From Salvelinus alpinus (Eukaryota > Chordata > Actinopteri > Salmoniformes > Salmonidae), in the NCBI RefSeq assembly GCF_045679555.1, contig NC_092089.1, positions 1,490,663 through 1,554,662 on the forward strand: a stretch of 64,000 bases of DNA, written 5' to 3'. Position 1 is the stretch's first letter. Every line of letters begins with the position of its first letter. This document shows, piece after piece, positions 15,001 to 30,000 of the stretch. The notes below the pieces were generated by a model that had not been told where the DNA came from, searched no databases, and saw only the letters and a list, made by a program, of their open reading frames with translations. The position numbers and the translations under genes are program-made.

Positions 15001-18000
15001 CCCCACCTGTCTGTATGTTTATACCTCTTCTCTTTCACCCGTCTGTCTACATGTTTATACCTCTTCTCTTTTCCCCATCTGTCTACATGTTCATGCCTCT
15101 TCTCTTTCACCCATCTGTCTACATGTTTATACCTCTTCTCTTTACCCCATCTGTCTACATGTTTATACCTCTTCTCTTTCACCCATCTGTCTACATGTTT
15201 ATGCCTCTTCTCTTTACCCATCTGTCTACATGTTTATACCTCTTCTCTTTCACCCGTCTGTCTACATGTTTATACCTCTTCTCTTTCCCCCATCTGTCTA
15301 CATGTTTATGCCTCTTCTCTTTACCCATCTGTCTACATGTTTATACCTCTTCTCTTTCACCCGTCTGTCTACATGTTTATACCTCTTCTCTTTCTCCCAT
15401 CTGTCTACATGTTTATGCCTCTTCTCTTTACCCATCTGTCTACATGTTTATACCTCTTCTCTTTCACCCGTCTGTCTACATGTTTATACCTCTTCTCTTT
15501 CCCCCATCTGTCTACATGTTTATACCTCTTCTCTTTCACCCATCTGTCTACATGTTTATACCTCTTCTCTTTCACCCGTCTGTCTACATGTTTATACCTC
15601 TTCTCTTTCCCCCATCTGTCTACATGTTTATACCTCTTCTCTTTCCCCCGTATCTGTCTACATGTTTATACCTCTTCTCTTTCCCCCATCTGTCTACATG
15701 TTTATACCTCTTCTCTCTTCACCCATCTGTCTACATGTTTATACCTCTTCTCTTTCACCCATCTGTCTACATGTTTATACCTCTTCTCTTTCACCCATCT
15801 GTCTACATGTTTATACCTCTTCTCTTTCACCCATTTGTCTACATGTTTATACCTCTTCTCTTTCACCCATCTGTCTACATGTTTATACCTCTTCTCTTTT
15901 CCCCATCTGTCTACATGTTTATACCTTTTCTCTTTCACCCATCTGTCTACATGTTTATACCTCTTCTCTTTCACCCATCTGTCTACATGTTTATACCTCT
16001 TCTCTTTCACCCATCTGTCTACATGTTTCTACCTCTTCTCTTTCACCATCTGTCTACATGTTTATACCTCTTCTCTTTCACCATCTGTCTACATGTTTAT
16101 ACCTCTTCTCTTTCACCATCTGTCTACATGTTTATACCTCTTCTCTTTACCCCATCTGTCTACATGTTTATACCTCTTCTCTTTCCCCATCTGTCTACAT
16201 GTTTATACCTCTTCTCTTTCCCCCATCTGTCTACATGTTTATACCTCTTCTCTTTCCCCCATCTGTCTACATGTTTATACCTCTTCTCTTTTCCCCATCT
16301 GTCTACATGTTTATACCTCTTCTCTTTCCCCCATCTGTCTACATGTTTATACCTCTTCTCTTTCCCCCATCTGTCTACATGTTTATACCTCTTCTCTTTC
16401 ACCCATCTGTCTACATGTTTATACCTCTTCTCTTTCCCCCGTCTGTCTACATGTTTATACCTCTTCTCTTTCACCCGTCTGTCTACATGTTTATACCTCT
16501 TCTCTTTCACCCATCTGTCTACATGTTTATACCTCTTCTCTTTCACCCATCTGTCTACATGTTTATACCTCTTCTCTTTTCCCCATCTGTCTACATGTTT
16601 ATACCTCTTCTCTTTCCCCCGTATGTCTACATGTTTATACCTCTTCTCTTTCACCCATCTGTCTACATGTTTATACCTCTTCTCTTTCACCCATCTGTCT
16701 ACATGTTTATACCTCTTCTCTTTCACCCATCTGTCTACATGTTTATACCTCTTCTCTTTCACCCATCTGTCTACATGTTTATACCTCTTCTCTTTCACCC
16801 ATCTGTCTACATGTTTATACCTCTTCTCTTTCACCCATTTGTCTACATGTTTATACCTCTTCTCTTTCACCCATCTGTCTACATGTTTATACCTCTTCTC
16901 TTTTCCCCATCTGTCTACATGTTTATACCTTTTCTCTTTCACCCATCTGTCTACATGTTTATACCTCTTCTCTTTCACCCATCTGTCTACATGTTTATAC
17001 CTCTTCTCTTTCACCCATCTGTCTACATGTTTATACCTCTTCTCTTTCACCCATCTGTCTACATGTTCATACCTCTTCTCTTTCCCTCATCTGTCTACAT
17101 TTTTATACCTCTTCTCTTTCACCATCTGTCTACATGTTTATACCTCTTCTCTTTTCCTCATCTGTCTACATGTTTATGCCTCTTCTCTTTCCCCCATCTG
17201 TCTACATGTTTATACCTCTTCTCTTTTCCTCATCTGTCTACATGTTTATGCCTCTTCTCTTTCCCCCATCTGTCTGTATGTTTATACCTCTTCTCTTTCA
17301 CCCACCTGTCTGTATGTTTATACCTCTTCTCTTTCACCCGTCTGTCTACATGTTTATACCTCTTCTCTTTTCCCCATCTGTCTACATGTTCATGCCTCTT
17401 CTCTTTCACCCATCTGTCTACATGTTTATACCTCTTCTCTTTACCCCATCTGTCTACATGTTTATACCTCTTCTCTTTCACCCATCTGTCTACATGTTTA
17501 TGCCTCTTCTCTTTACCCATCTGTCTACATGTTTATACCTCTTCTCTTTCACCCATCTGTCTACATGTTTATACCTCTTCTCTTTCACCCATCTGTCTAC
17601 ATGTTTATACCTCTTCTCTTTCACCCATCTGTCTACATGTTTATACCTCTTCTCTTTTCCCCATCTGTCTACATGTTTCTACCTCTTCTCTTTCACCATC
17701 TGTCTACATGTTTATACCTCTTCTCTTTCACCATCTGTCTACATGTTTATACCTCTTCTCTTTCACCATCTGTCTACATGTTTATACCTCTTCTCTTTAC
17801 CCCATCTGTCTACATGTTTATACCTCTTCTCTTTCACCATCTGTCTACATGTTTATACCTCTTCTCTTTCCCCCATCTGTCTACATGTTTATACCTCTTC
17901 TCTTTTCCCCATCTGTCTACATGTTTATACCTCTTCTCTTTTCCCCATCTGTCTACATGTTTATACCTCTTCTCTTTCCCCCATCTGTCTACATGTTTAT

Positions 18001-21000
18001 ACCTCTTCTCTTTTCCCCATCTGTCTACATGTTTATACCTCTTCTCTTTCCCCCATCTGTCTACATGTTTATACTTCTTCTCTTTCACCCATCTGTCTAC
18101 ATGTTTATACCTCTTCTCTTTCACCCATCTGTCTACATGTTTATACCTCTTCTCTTTCCCCCATCTGTCTACATGTTTATACCTCTTCTCTTTCACCCAT
18201 CTGTCTACATGTTTATACCTCTTCTCTTTCACCCGTCTGTCTACATGTTTATACCTCTTCTCTTTCACCCATCTGTCTACATGTTTATGCCTCTTCTCTT
18301 TACCCATCTGTCTACATGTTTATACCTCTTCTCTTTCTCCCATCTGTCTACATGTTTATACCTCTTCTCTTTCACCCGTCTGTCTACATGTTTATACCTC
18401 TTCTCTTTCCCCCACCTGTCTGTATGTTTATACCTCTTCTCTTTCACCCGTCTGTCTACATGTTTATACCTCTTCTCTTTTCCCCATCTGTCTACATGTT
18501 CATGCCTCTTCTCTTTCACCCATCTGTCTACATGTTTATACCTCTTCTCTTTACCCCATCTGTCTACATGTTTATACCTCTTCTCTTTCACCCATCTGTC
18601 TACATGTTTATGCCTCTTCTCTTTACCCATCTGTCTACATGTTTATACCTCTTCTCTTTCACCCGTCTGTCTACATGTTTATACCTCTTCTCTTTCCCCC
18701 ATCTGTCTACATGTTTATGCCTCTTCTCTTTACCCATCTGTCTACATGTTTATACCTCTTCTCTTTCACCCGTCTGTCTACATGTTTATACCTCTTCTCT
18801 TTCTCCCATCTGTCTACATGTTTATGCCTCTTCTCTTTACCCATCTGTCTACATGTTTATACCTCTTCTCTTTCACCCGTCTGTCTACATGTTTATACCT
18901 CTTCTCTTTCCCCCATCTGTCTACATGTTTATACCTCTTCTCTTTCACCCATCTGTCTACATGTTTATACCTCTTCTCTTTCCCCCGTCTGTCTGTATGT
19001 TTATACCTCTTCTCTTTCACCCATCTGTCTACATGTTTATACCTCTTCTCTTTCACCCATCTGTCTACATGTTTATACCTCTTCTCTTTCACCCATCTGT
19101 CTACATGTTTATGCCTCTTCTCTTTCACCCATCTGTCTACATGTTTATACCTCTTCTCTTTCTCCCATCTGTCTACATGTTTATACCTCTTCTCTTTCAC
19201 CCATCTGTCTACATGTTTATACCTCTTCTCTTTCCCCCATCTGTCTACATGTTTATACCTCTTCTCTTTCTCCCATCTGTCTACATGTTTATACCTCTTC
19301 TCTTTCACCCGTCTGTCTACATGTTTATACCTCTTCTCTCTCCCCCATCTGTCTACATGTTTATACCTCTTCTCTTTCCCCCATCTGTCTACATGTTTAT
19401 ACCTCTTCTCTTTCCCCATCTGTCTACATGTTTATACCTCTTCTCTTTCACCCGTCTGTCTACATGTTTATACCTCTTCTCTTTCACCCATCTGTCTACA
19501 TGTTTATACCTCTTCTCTTTCACCCATTTGTCTACATGTTTATACCTCTTCTCTTTCACCCATCTGTCTACATGTTTATACCTCTTCTCTTTTCCCCATC
19601 TGTCTACATGTTTATACCTTTTCTCTTTCACCCATCTGTCTACATGTTTATACCTCTTCTCTTTCACCCATCTGTCTACATGTTTATACCTCTTCTCTTT
19701 CACCCATCTGTCTACATGTTTCTACCTCTTCTCTTTCACCATCTGTCTACATGTTTATACCTCTTCTCTTTCACCATCTGTCTACATGTTTATACCTCTT
19801 CTCTTTCACCATCTGTCTACATGTTTATACCTCTTCTCTTTACCCCATCTGTCTACATGTTTATACCTCTTCTCTTTCACCATCTGTCTACATGTTTATA
19901 CCTCTTCTCTTTCCCCCATCTGTCTACATGTTTATACCTCTTCTCTTTTCCCCATCTGTCTACATGTTTATACCTCTTCTCTTTTCCCCATCTGTCTACA
20001 TGTTTATACCTCTTCTCTTTCCCCCATCTGTCTACATGTTTATACCTCTTCTCTTTTCACCCATCTGTCTACATGTTTATACCTCTTCTCTTTCACCCAT
20101 CTGTCTACATGTTTATACCTCTTCTCTTTCCCCCGTCTGTCTACATGTTTATACCTCTTCTCTTTCACCCGTCTGTCTACATGTTTATACCTCTTCTCTT
20201 TCACCCATCTGTCTACATGTTTATACCTCTTCTCTTTCACCCATCTGTCTACATGTTTATACCTCTTCTCTTTCACCCATCTGTCTACATGTTTATACCT
20301 CTTCTCTTTCCCCCATCTGTCTACATGTTTATACCTCTTCTCTTTCACCCATCTGTCTACATGTTTATACCTCTTCTCTTTCACCCATCTGTCTACATGT
20401 TTATACCTCTTCTCTTTCACCCATCTGTCTACATGTTTATACCTCTTCTCTTTCACCCATCTGTCTACATGTTTATACCTCTTCTCTTTCACCCATCTGT
20501 CTACATGTTTATACCTCTTCTCTTTCACCCATTTGTCTACATGTTTATACCTCTTCTCTTTCACCCATCTGTCTACATGTTTATACCTCTTCTCTTTTCC
20601 CCATCTGTCTACATGTTTATACCTTTTCTCTTTCACCCATCTGTCTACATGTTTATACCTCTTCTCTTTCACCCATCTGTCTACATGTTTATACCTCTTC
20701 TCTTTCACCCATCTGTCTACATGTTTATACCTCTTCTCTTTCACCCATCTGTCTACATGTTCATACCTCTTCTCTTTCCCTCATCTGTCTACATTTTTAT
20801 ACCTCTTCTCTTTCACCATCTGTCTACATGTTTATACCTCTTCTCTTTTCCTCATCTGTCTACATGTTTATGCCTCTTCTCTTTCCCCCATCTGTCTACA
20901 TGTTTATACCTCTTCTCTTTTCCTCATCTGTCTACATGTTTATGCCTCTTCTCTTTCCCCCATCTGTCTGTATGTTTATACCTCTTCTCTTTCACCCACC

Positions 21001-24000
21001 TGTCTGTATGTTTATACCTCTTCTCTTTCACCCGTCTGTCTACATGTTTATACCTCTTCTCTTTTCCCCATCTGTCTACATGTTCATGCCTCTTCTCTTT
21101 CACCCATCTGTCTACATGTTTATACCTCTTCTCTTTACCCCATCTGTCTACATGTTTATACCTCTTCTCTTTCACCCATCTGTCTACATGTTTATGCCTC
21201 TTCTCTTTACCCATCTGTCTACATGTTTATACCTCTTCTCTTTCACCCATCTGTCTACATGTTTATACCTCTTCTCTTTCACCCATTTGTCTACATGTTT
21301 ATACCTCTTCTCTTTCACCCATCTGTCTACATGTTTATACCTCTTCTCTTTTCCCCATCTGTCTACATGTTTCTACCTCTTCTCTTTCACCATCTGTCTA
21401 CATGTTTATACCTCTTCTCTTTCACCATCTGTCTACATGTTTATACCTCTTCTCTTTCACCATCTGTCTACATGTTTATACCTCTTCTCTTTACCCCATC
21501 TGTCTACATGTTTATACCTCTTCTCTTTCACCATCTGTCTACATGTTTATACCTCTTCTCTTTCCCCCATCTGTCTACATGTTTATACCTCTTCTCTTTT
21601 CCCCATCTGTCTACATGTTTATACCTCTTCTCTTTTCCCCATCTGTCTACATGTTTATACCTCTTCTCTTTCCCCCATCTGTCTACATGTTTATACCTCT
21701 TCTCTTTTCCCCATCTGTCTACATGTTTATACCTCTTCTCTTTCCCCCATCTGTCTACATGTTTATACTTCTTCTCTTTCACCCATCTGTCTACATGTTT
21801 ATACCTCTTCTCTTTCACCCATCTGTCTACATGTTTATACCTCTTCTCTTTCCCCCGTCTGTCTACATGTTTATACCTCTTCTCTTTCACCCGTCTGTCT
21901 ACATGTTTATACCTCTTCTCTTTCACCCGTCTGTCTACATGTTTATACCTCTTCTCTTTCACCCATCTGTCTACATGTTTATACCTCTTCTCTTTCACCC
22001 ATCTGTCTACATGTTTATACCTCTTCTCTTTTCCCCATCTGTCTACATGTTTATACTTCTTCTCTTTCACCTGTATGTCTACATGTTTATACCTCTTCTC
22101 TTTCACCCATCTGTCTACATGTTTATACCTCTTCTCTTTCACCCATCTGTCTACATGTTTATACCTCTTCTCTTTCACCCATCTGTCTACATGTTTATAC
22201 CTCTTCTCTTTCACCCATCTGTCTACATGTTTATACCTCTTCTCTTTCACCCATCTGTCTACATGTTTATACCTCTTCTCTTTCACCCATTTGTCTACAT
22301 GTTTATACCTCTTCTCTTTCACCCATCTGTCTACATGTTTATACCTCTTCTCTTTTCCCCATCTGTCTACATGTTTATACCTTTTCTCTTTCACCCATCT
22401 GTCTACATGTTTATACCTCTTCTCTTTCACCCATCTGTCTACATGTTTATACCTCTTCTCTTTCACCCATCTGTCTACATGTTTATACCTCTTCTCTTTC
22501 ACCCATCTGTCTACATGTTCATACCTCTTCTCTTTCCCTCATCTGTCTACATTTTTATACCTCTTCTCTTTCACCATCTGTCTACATGTTTATACCTCTT
22601 CTCTTTTCCTCATCTGTCTACATGTTTATGCCTCTTCTCTTTCCCCCATCTGTCTACATGTTTATACCTCTTCTCTTTATCTGTCTACCCTCTTCTCTTT
22701 CCCCCATCTGTCTGTATGTTTATACCTCTTCTCTTTCACCCACCTGTCTGTATGTTTATACCTCTTCTCTTTCACCCGTCTGTCTACATGTTTATACCTC
22801 TTCTCTTTTCCCCATCTGTCTACATGTTCATGCCTCTTCTCTTTCACCCATCTGTCTACATGTTTATACCTCTTCTCTTTACCCCATCTGTCTACATGTT
22901 TATACCTCTTCTCTTTCACCCATCTGTCTACATGTTTATGCCTCTTCTCTTTACCCATCTGTCTACATGTTTATACCTCTTCTCTTTCTCCCATCTGTCT
23001 ACATGTTTATACCTCTTCTCTTTCACCCGTCTGTCTACATGTTTATACCTCTTCTCTTTCACCCATCTGTCTACATGTTTATGCCTCTTCTCTTTACCCA
23101 TCTGTCTACATGTTTATACCTCTTCTCTTTCTCCCATCTGTCTACATGTTTATACCTCTTCTCTTTACCCCATCTGTCTACATGTTTATACCTCTTCTCT
23201 TTCACCCATCTGTCTACATGTTTATACCTCTTCTCTTTCCCCCGTCTGTCTGTATGTTTATACCTCTTCTCTTTCACCCATCTGTCTACATGTTTATGCC
23301 TCTTCTCTTTACCCATCTGTCTACATGTTTATACCTCTTCTCTTTCTCCCATCTGTCTACATGTTTATACCTCTTCTCTTTCACCCGTCTGTCTACATGT
23401 TTATACCTCTTCTCTTTCCCCCACCTGTCTGTATGTTTATACCTCTTCTCTTTCACCCGTCTGTCTACATGTTTATACCTCTTCTCTTTTCCCCATCTGT
23501 CTACATGTTCATGCCTCTTCTCTTTCACCCATCTGTCTACATGTTTATACCTCTTCTCTTTACCCCATCTGTCTACATGTTTATACCTCTTCTCTTTCAC
23601 CCATCTGTCTACATGTTTATGCCTCTTCTCTTTACCCATCTGTCTACATGTTTATACCTCTTCTCTTTCACCCATCTGTCTACATGTTTATACCTCTTCT
23701 CTTTCACCCGTCTGTCTACATGTTTATACCTCTTCTCTTTCCCCCATCTGTCTACATGTTTATGCCTCTTCTCTTTACCCATCTGTCTACATGTTTATAC
23801 CTCTTCTCTTTCACCCGTCTGTCTACATGTTTATACCTCTTCTCTTTCTCCCATCTGTCTACATGTTTATGCCTCTTCTCTTTACCCATCTGTCTACATG
23901 TTTATACCTCTTCTCTTTCACCCGTCTGTCTACATGTTTATACCTCTTCTCTTTCCCCCATCTGTCTACATGTTTATACCTCTTCTCTTTCACCATCTGT

Positions 24001-27000
24001 CTACATGTTTATACCTCTTCTCTTTCCCCCGTCTGTCTGTATGTTTATACCTCTTCTCTTTCACCATCTGTCTACATGTTTATACCTCTTCTCTTTCACC
24101 CATCTGTCTACATGTTTATACCTCTTCTCTTTCACCCATCTGTCTACATGTTTATGCCTCTTCTCTTTACCCATCTGTCTACATGTTTATACCTCTTCTC
24201 TTTCCCCATCTGTCTACATGTTTATACCTCTTCTCTTTCACCCGTCTGTCTACATGTTTATACCTCTTCTCTTTCACCCATCTGTCTACATGTTTATGCC
24301 TCTTCTCTTTCACCCATCTGTCTACATGTTTATACCTCTTCTCTTTCTCCCATCTGTCTACATGTTTATACCTCTTCTCTTTCACCCGTCTGTCTACATG
24401 TTTATACCTTTTCTCTTTCCCCCATCTGTCTACATGTTTATACCTCTTCTCTTTCTCCCATCTGTCTACATGTTTATACCTCTTCTCTTTCACCCGTCTG
24501 TCTACATGTTTATACCTCTTCTCTTTCACCCATCTGTCTACATGTTTATACCTCTTCTCTTTTCCCCATCTGTCTCCATGTTTATACCTCTTCTCTTTCC
24601 CCCCATCTGTCTACATGTTTATACCTCTTCTCTTTCACCATCTGTCTGTATGTTTATACCTCTTCTCTTTCACCATCTGTCTACATGTTTATACCTCTTC
24701 TCTTTCACCCATCTGTCTACATGTTTATACCTCTTCTCTTTCACCCGTCTGTCTACATGTTTATACCTCTTCTCTTTCCCCATCTGTCTACATGTTTATA
24801 CCTCTTCTCTTTCACCCATCTGTCTACATGTTTATACCTCTTCTCTTTCACCCATCTGTCTACATGTTTATACCTCTTCTCTTTCACCCATCTGTCTATA
24901 TGTTTATACCTCTTCTCTTTCACCATCTGTCTACATGTTTATACCTCTTCTCTTTCCCCATCTGTCTACATGTTTATACCTCTTCTCTTTCCCCCATCTG
25001 TCTACATGTTTATACCTCTTCTCTTTCCCCATCTGTCTACATGTTTATACCTCTTCTCTTTCACCCATCTGTCTACATGTTTATACCTCTTCTCTTTCAC
25101 CCATCTGTCTACATGTTTATACCTCTTCTCTTTCACCCATCTGTCTACATGTTTATACCTCTTCTCTTTCACCCATCTGTCTACAAGTTTATACCTCTTC
25201 TCTTTCACCCATCTGTCTACATGTTTATGCCTCTTCTCTTTACCCATCTGTCTACATGTTTATACCTCTTCTCTTTCTCCCATCTGTCTACATGTTTATA
25301 CCTCTTCTCTTTACCCCATCTGTCTACATGTTTATACCTCTTCTCTTTCTCCCATCTGTCTACATGTTTATACCTCTTCTCTTTCACCCGTCTGTCTACA
25401 TGTTTATACCTTTTCTCTTTCCCCCATCTGTCTACATGTTTATACCTCTTCTCTTTCTCCCATCTGTCTACATGTTTATACCTCTTCTCTTTCACCCATC
25501 TGTCTACATGTTTATACCTCTTCTCTTTCACCCGTCTGTCTACATGTTTATACCTCTTCTCTTTTCCCCATCTGTCTCCATGTTTATACCTCTTCTCTTT
25601 CCCCCCATCTGTCTACATGTTTATACCTCTTCTCTTTTCCCCATCTGTCTACATGTTCATGCCTCTTCTCTTTCACCCATCTGTCTACATGTTTATACCT
25701 CTTCTCTTTCACCCATCTGTCTACATGTTTATACCTCTTCTCTTTCACCCGTCTGTCTACATGTTTATACCTCTTCTCTTTCCCCATCTGTCTACATGTT
25801 TATACCTCTTCTCTTTCACCCATCTGTCTACATGTTTATACCTCTTCTCTTTCACCCATCTGTCTACATGTTTATACCTCTTCTCTTTCACCCATCTGTC
25901 TATATGTTTATACCTCTTCTCTTTCACCATCTGTCTACATGTTTATACCTCTTCTCTTTCCCCATCTGTCTACATGTTTATACCTCTTCTCTTTCCCCCA
26001 TCTGTCTACATGTTTATACCTCTTCTCTTTCCCCATCTGTCTACATGTTTATACCTCTTCTCTTTCACCCATCTGTCTACATGTTTATACCTCTTCTCTT
26101 TCACCCATCTGTCTACATGTTTATACCTCTTCTCTTTCACCCATCTGTCTACATGTTTATACCTCTTCTCTTTCACCCATCTGTCTACAAGTTTATACCT
26201 CTTCTCTTTCACCCATCTGTCTACATGTTTATACCTCTTCTCTTTCACCCATCTGTCTACATGTTTATACCTCTTCTCTTTCACCCATCTGTCTACATGT
26301 TTATACCTCTTCTCTTTCCCCCATCTGTCTACATGTTTATACCTCTTCTCTTTCACCCATCTGTCTACATGTTTATACCTCTTCTCTTTCCCCCATCTGT
26401 CTACATGTTTATACCTCTTCTCGTTCACCCATCTGTCTACATGTTTATACCTCTTCTCTTTCACCCATCTGTCTACATGTTTATGCCTCTTCTCTTTACC
26501 CATCTGTCTACATGTTTATACCTCTTCTCTTTCTCCCATCTGTCTACATGTTTATACCTCTTCTCTTTACCCCATCTGTCTACATGTTTATACCTCTTCT
26601 CTTTCACCCATCTGTCTACATGTTTATACCTCTTCTCTTTCCCCCGTCTGTCTGTATGTTTATACCTCTTCTCTTTCACCCATCTGTCTACATGTTTATG
26701 CCTCTTCTCTTTACCCATCTGTCTACATGTTTATACCTCTTCTCTTTCTCCCATCTGTCTACATGTTTATACCTCTTCTCTTTCACCCGTCTGTCTACAT
26801 GTTTATACCTCTTCTCTTTCCCCCACCTGTCTGTATGTTTATACCTCTTCTCTTTCACCCGTCTGTCTACATGTTTATACCTCTTCTCTTTTCCCCATCT
26901 GTCTACATGTTCATGCCTCTTCTCTTTCACCCATCTGTCTACATGTTTATACCTCTTCTCTTTACCCCATCTGTCTACATGTTTATACCTCTTCTCTTTC

Positions 27001-30000
27001 ACCCGTCTGTCTACATGTTTATACCTCTTCTCTTTCCCCCATCTGTCTACATGTTTATGCCTCTTCTCTTTACCCATCTGTCTACATGTTTATACCTCTT
27101 CTCTTTCACCCGTCTGTCTACATGTTTATACCTCTTCTCTTTCTCCCATCTGTCTACATGTTTATGCCTCTTCTCTTTACCCATCTGTCTACATGTTTAT
27201 ACCTCTTCTCTTTCACCCGTCTGTCTACATGTTTATACCTCTTCTCTTTCCCCCATCTGTCTACATGTTTATACCTCTTCTCTTTCACCATCTGTCTACA
27301 TGTTTATACCTCTTCTCTTTCCCCCGTCTGTCTGTATGTTTATACCTCTTCTCTTTCACCATCTGTCTACATGTTTATACCTCTTCTCTTTCACCCATCT
27401 GTCTACATGTTTATACCTCTTCTCTTTCACCCATCTGTCTACATGTTTATGCCTCTTCTCTTTACCCATCTGTCTACATGTTTATACCTCTTCTCTTTCT
27501 CCCATCTGTCTACATGTTTATACCTCTTCTCTTTCACCCGTCTGTCTACATGTTTATACCTCTTCTCTTTCCCCCATCTGTCTACATGTTTATACCTCTT
27601 CTCTTTCTCCCATCTGTCTACATGTTTATACCTCTTCTCTTTCACCCGTCTGTCTACATGTTTATACCTCTTCTCTCTCCCCCATCTGTCTACATGTTTA
27701 TACCTCTTCTCTTTCCCCCATCTGTCTACATGTTTATACCTCTTCTCTTTCCCCATCTGTCTACATGTTTATACCTCTTCTCTTTCACCCGTCTGTCTAC
27801 ATGTTTATACCTCTTCTCTTTCACCCATCTGTCTACATGTTTATGCCTCTTCTCTTTCACCCATCTGTCTACATGTTTATACCTCTTCTCTTTCTCCCAT
27901 CTGTCTACATGTTTATACCTCTTCTCTTTCACCCGTCTGTCTACATGTTTATACCTTTTCTCTTTCCCCCATCTGTCTACATGTTTATACCTCTTCTCTT
28001 TCTCCCATCTGTCTACATGTTTATACCTCTTCTCTTTCACCCGTCTGTCTACATGTTTATACCTCTTCTCTTTCACCCATCTGTCTACATGTTTATACCT
28101 CTTCTCTTTTCCCCATCTGTCTCCATGTTTATACCTCTTCTCTTTCCCCCCATCTGTCTACATGTTTATACCTCTTCTCTTTCACCATCTGTCTGTATGT
28201 TTATACCTCTTCTCTTTCACCATCTGTCTACATGTTTATACCTCTTCTCTTTCACCCATCTGTCTACATGTTTATACCTCTTCTCTTTCCCCATCTGTCT
28301 ACATGTTCATACCTCTTCTCTTTCACCCATCTGTCTACATGTTTATACCTCTTCTCTTTCACCCATCTGTCTACATGTTTATACCTCTTCTCTTTCACCC
28401 ATCTGTCTATATGTTTATACCTCTTCTCTTTCACCATCTGTCTACATGTTTATACCTCTTCTCTTTCCCCATCTGTCTACATGTTTATACCTCTTCTCTT
28501 TCCCCCATCTGTCTACATGTTTATACCTCTTCTCTTTCCCCATCTGTCTACATGTTTATACCTCTTCTCTTTCACCCATCTGTCTACATGTTTATACCTC
28601 TTCTCTTTCACCCATCTGTCTACATGTTTATACCTCTTCTCTTTCACCCATCTGTCTACATGTTTATACCTCTTCTCTTTCACCCATCTGTCTACAAGTT
28701 TATACCTCTTCTCTTTCACCCATCTGTCTACATGTTTATACCTCTTCTCTTTCACCCATCTGTCTACATGTTTATGCCTCTTCTCTTTACCCATCTGTCT
28801 ACATGTTTATACCTCTTCTCTTTCTCCCATCTGTCTACATGTTTATACCTCTTCTCTTTACCCCATCTGTCTACATGTTTATACCTCTTCTCTTTCACCC
28901 ATCTGTCTACATGTTTATACCTCTTCTCTTTCCCCCGTCTGTCTGTATGTTTATACCTCTTCTCTTTCACCCATCTGTCTACATGTTTATGCCTCTTCTC
29001 TTTACCCATCTGTCTACATGTTTATACCTCTTCTCTTTCTCCCATCTGTCTACATGTTTATACCTCTTCTCTTTCACCCGTCTGTCTACATGTTTATACC
29101 TCTTCTCTTTCCCCCACCTGTCTGTATGTTTATACCTCTTCTCTTTCACCCGTCTGTCTACATGTTTATACCTCTTCTCTTTTCCCCATCTGTCTACATG
29201 TTCATGCCTCTTCTCTTTCACCCATCTGTCTACATGTTTATACCTCTTCTCTTTACCCCATCTGTCTACATGTTTATACCTCTTCTCTTTCACCCATCTG
29301 TCTACATGTTTATGCCTCTTCTCTTTACCCATCTGTCTACATGTTTATACCTCTTCTCTTTCACCCGTCTGTCTACATGTTTATACCTCTTCTCTTTCCC
29401 CCATCTGTCTACATGTTTATGCCTCTTCTCTTTACCCATCTGTCTACATGTTTATACCTCTTCTCTTTCACCCGTCTGTCTACATGTTTATACCTCTTCT
29501 CTTTCTCCCATCTGTCTACATGTTTATGCCTCTTCTCTTTACCCATCTGTCTACATGTTTATACCTCTTCTCTTTCACCCGTCTGTCTACATGTTTATAC
29601 CTCTTCTCTTTCCCCCATCTGTCTACATGTTTATACCTCTTCTCTTTCACCATCTGTCTACATGTTTATACCTCTTCTCTTTCCCCCGTCTGTCTGTATG
29701 TTTATACCTCTTCTCTTTCACCATCTGTCTACATGTTTATACCTCTTCTCTTTCACCCATCTGTCTACATGTTTATACCTCTTCTCTTTCACCCATCTGT
29801 CTACATGTTTATGCCTCTTCTCTTTACCCATCTGTCTACATGTTTATACCTCTTCTCTTTCTCCCATCTGTCTACATGTTTATACCTCTTCTCTTTCACC
29901 CGTCTGTCTACATGTTTATACCTCTTCTCTTTCCCCCATCTGTCTACATGTTTATACCTCTTCTCTTTCTCCCATCTGTCTACATGTTTATACCTCTTCT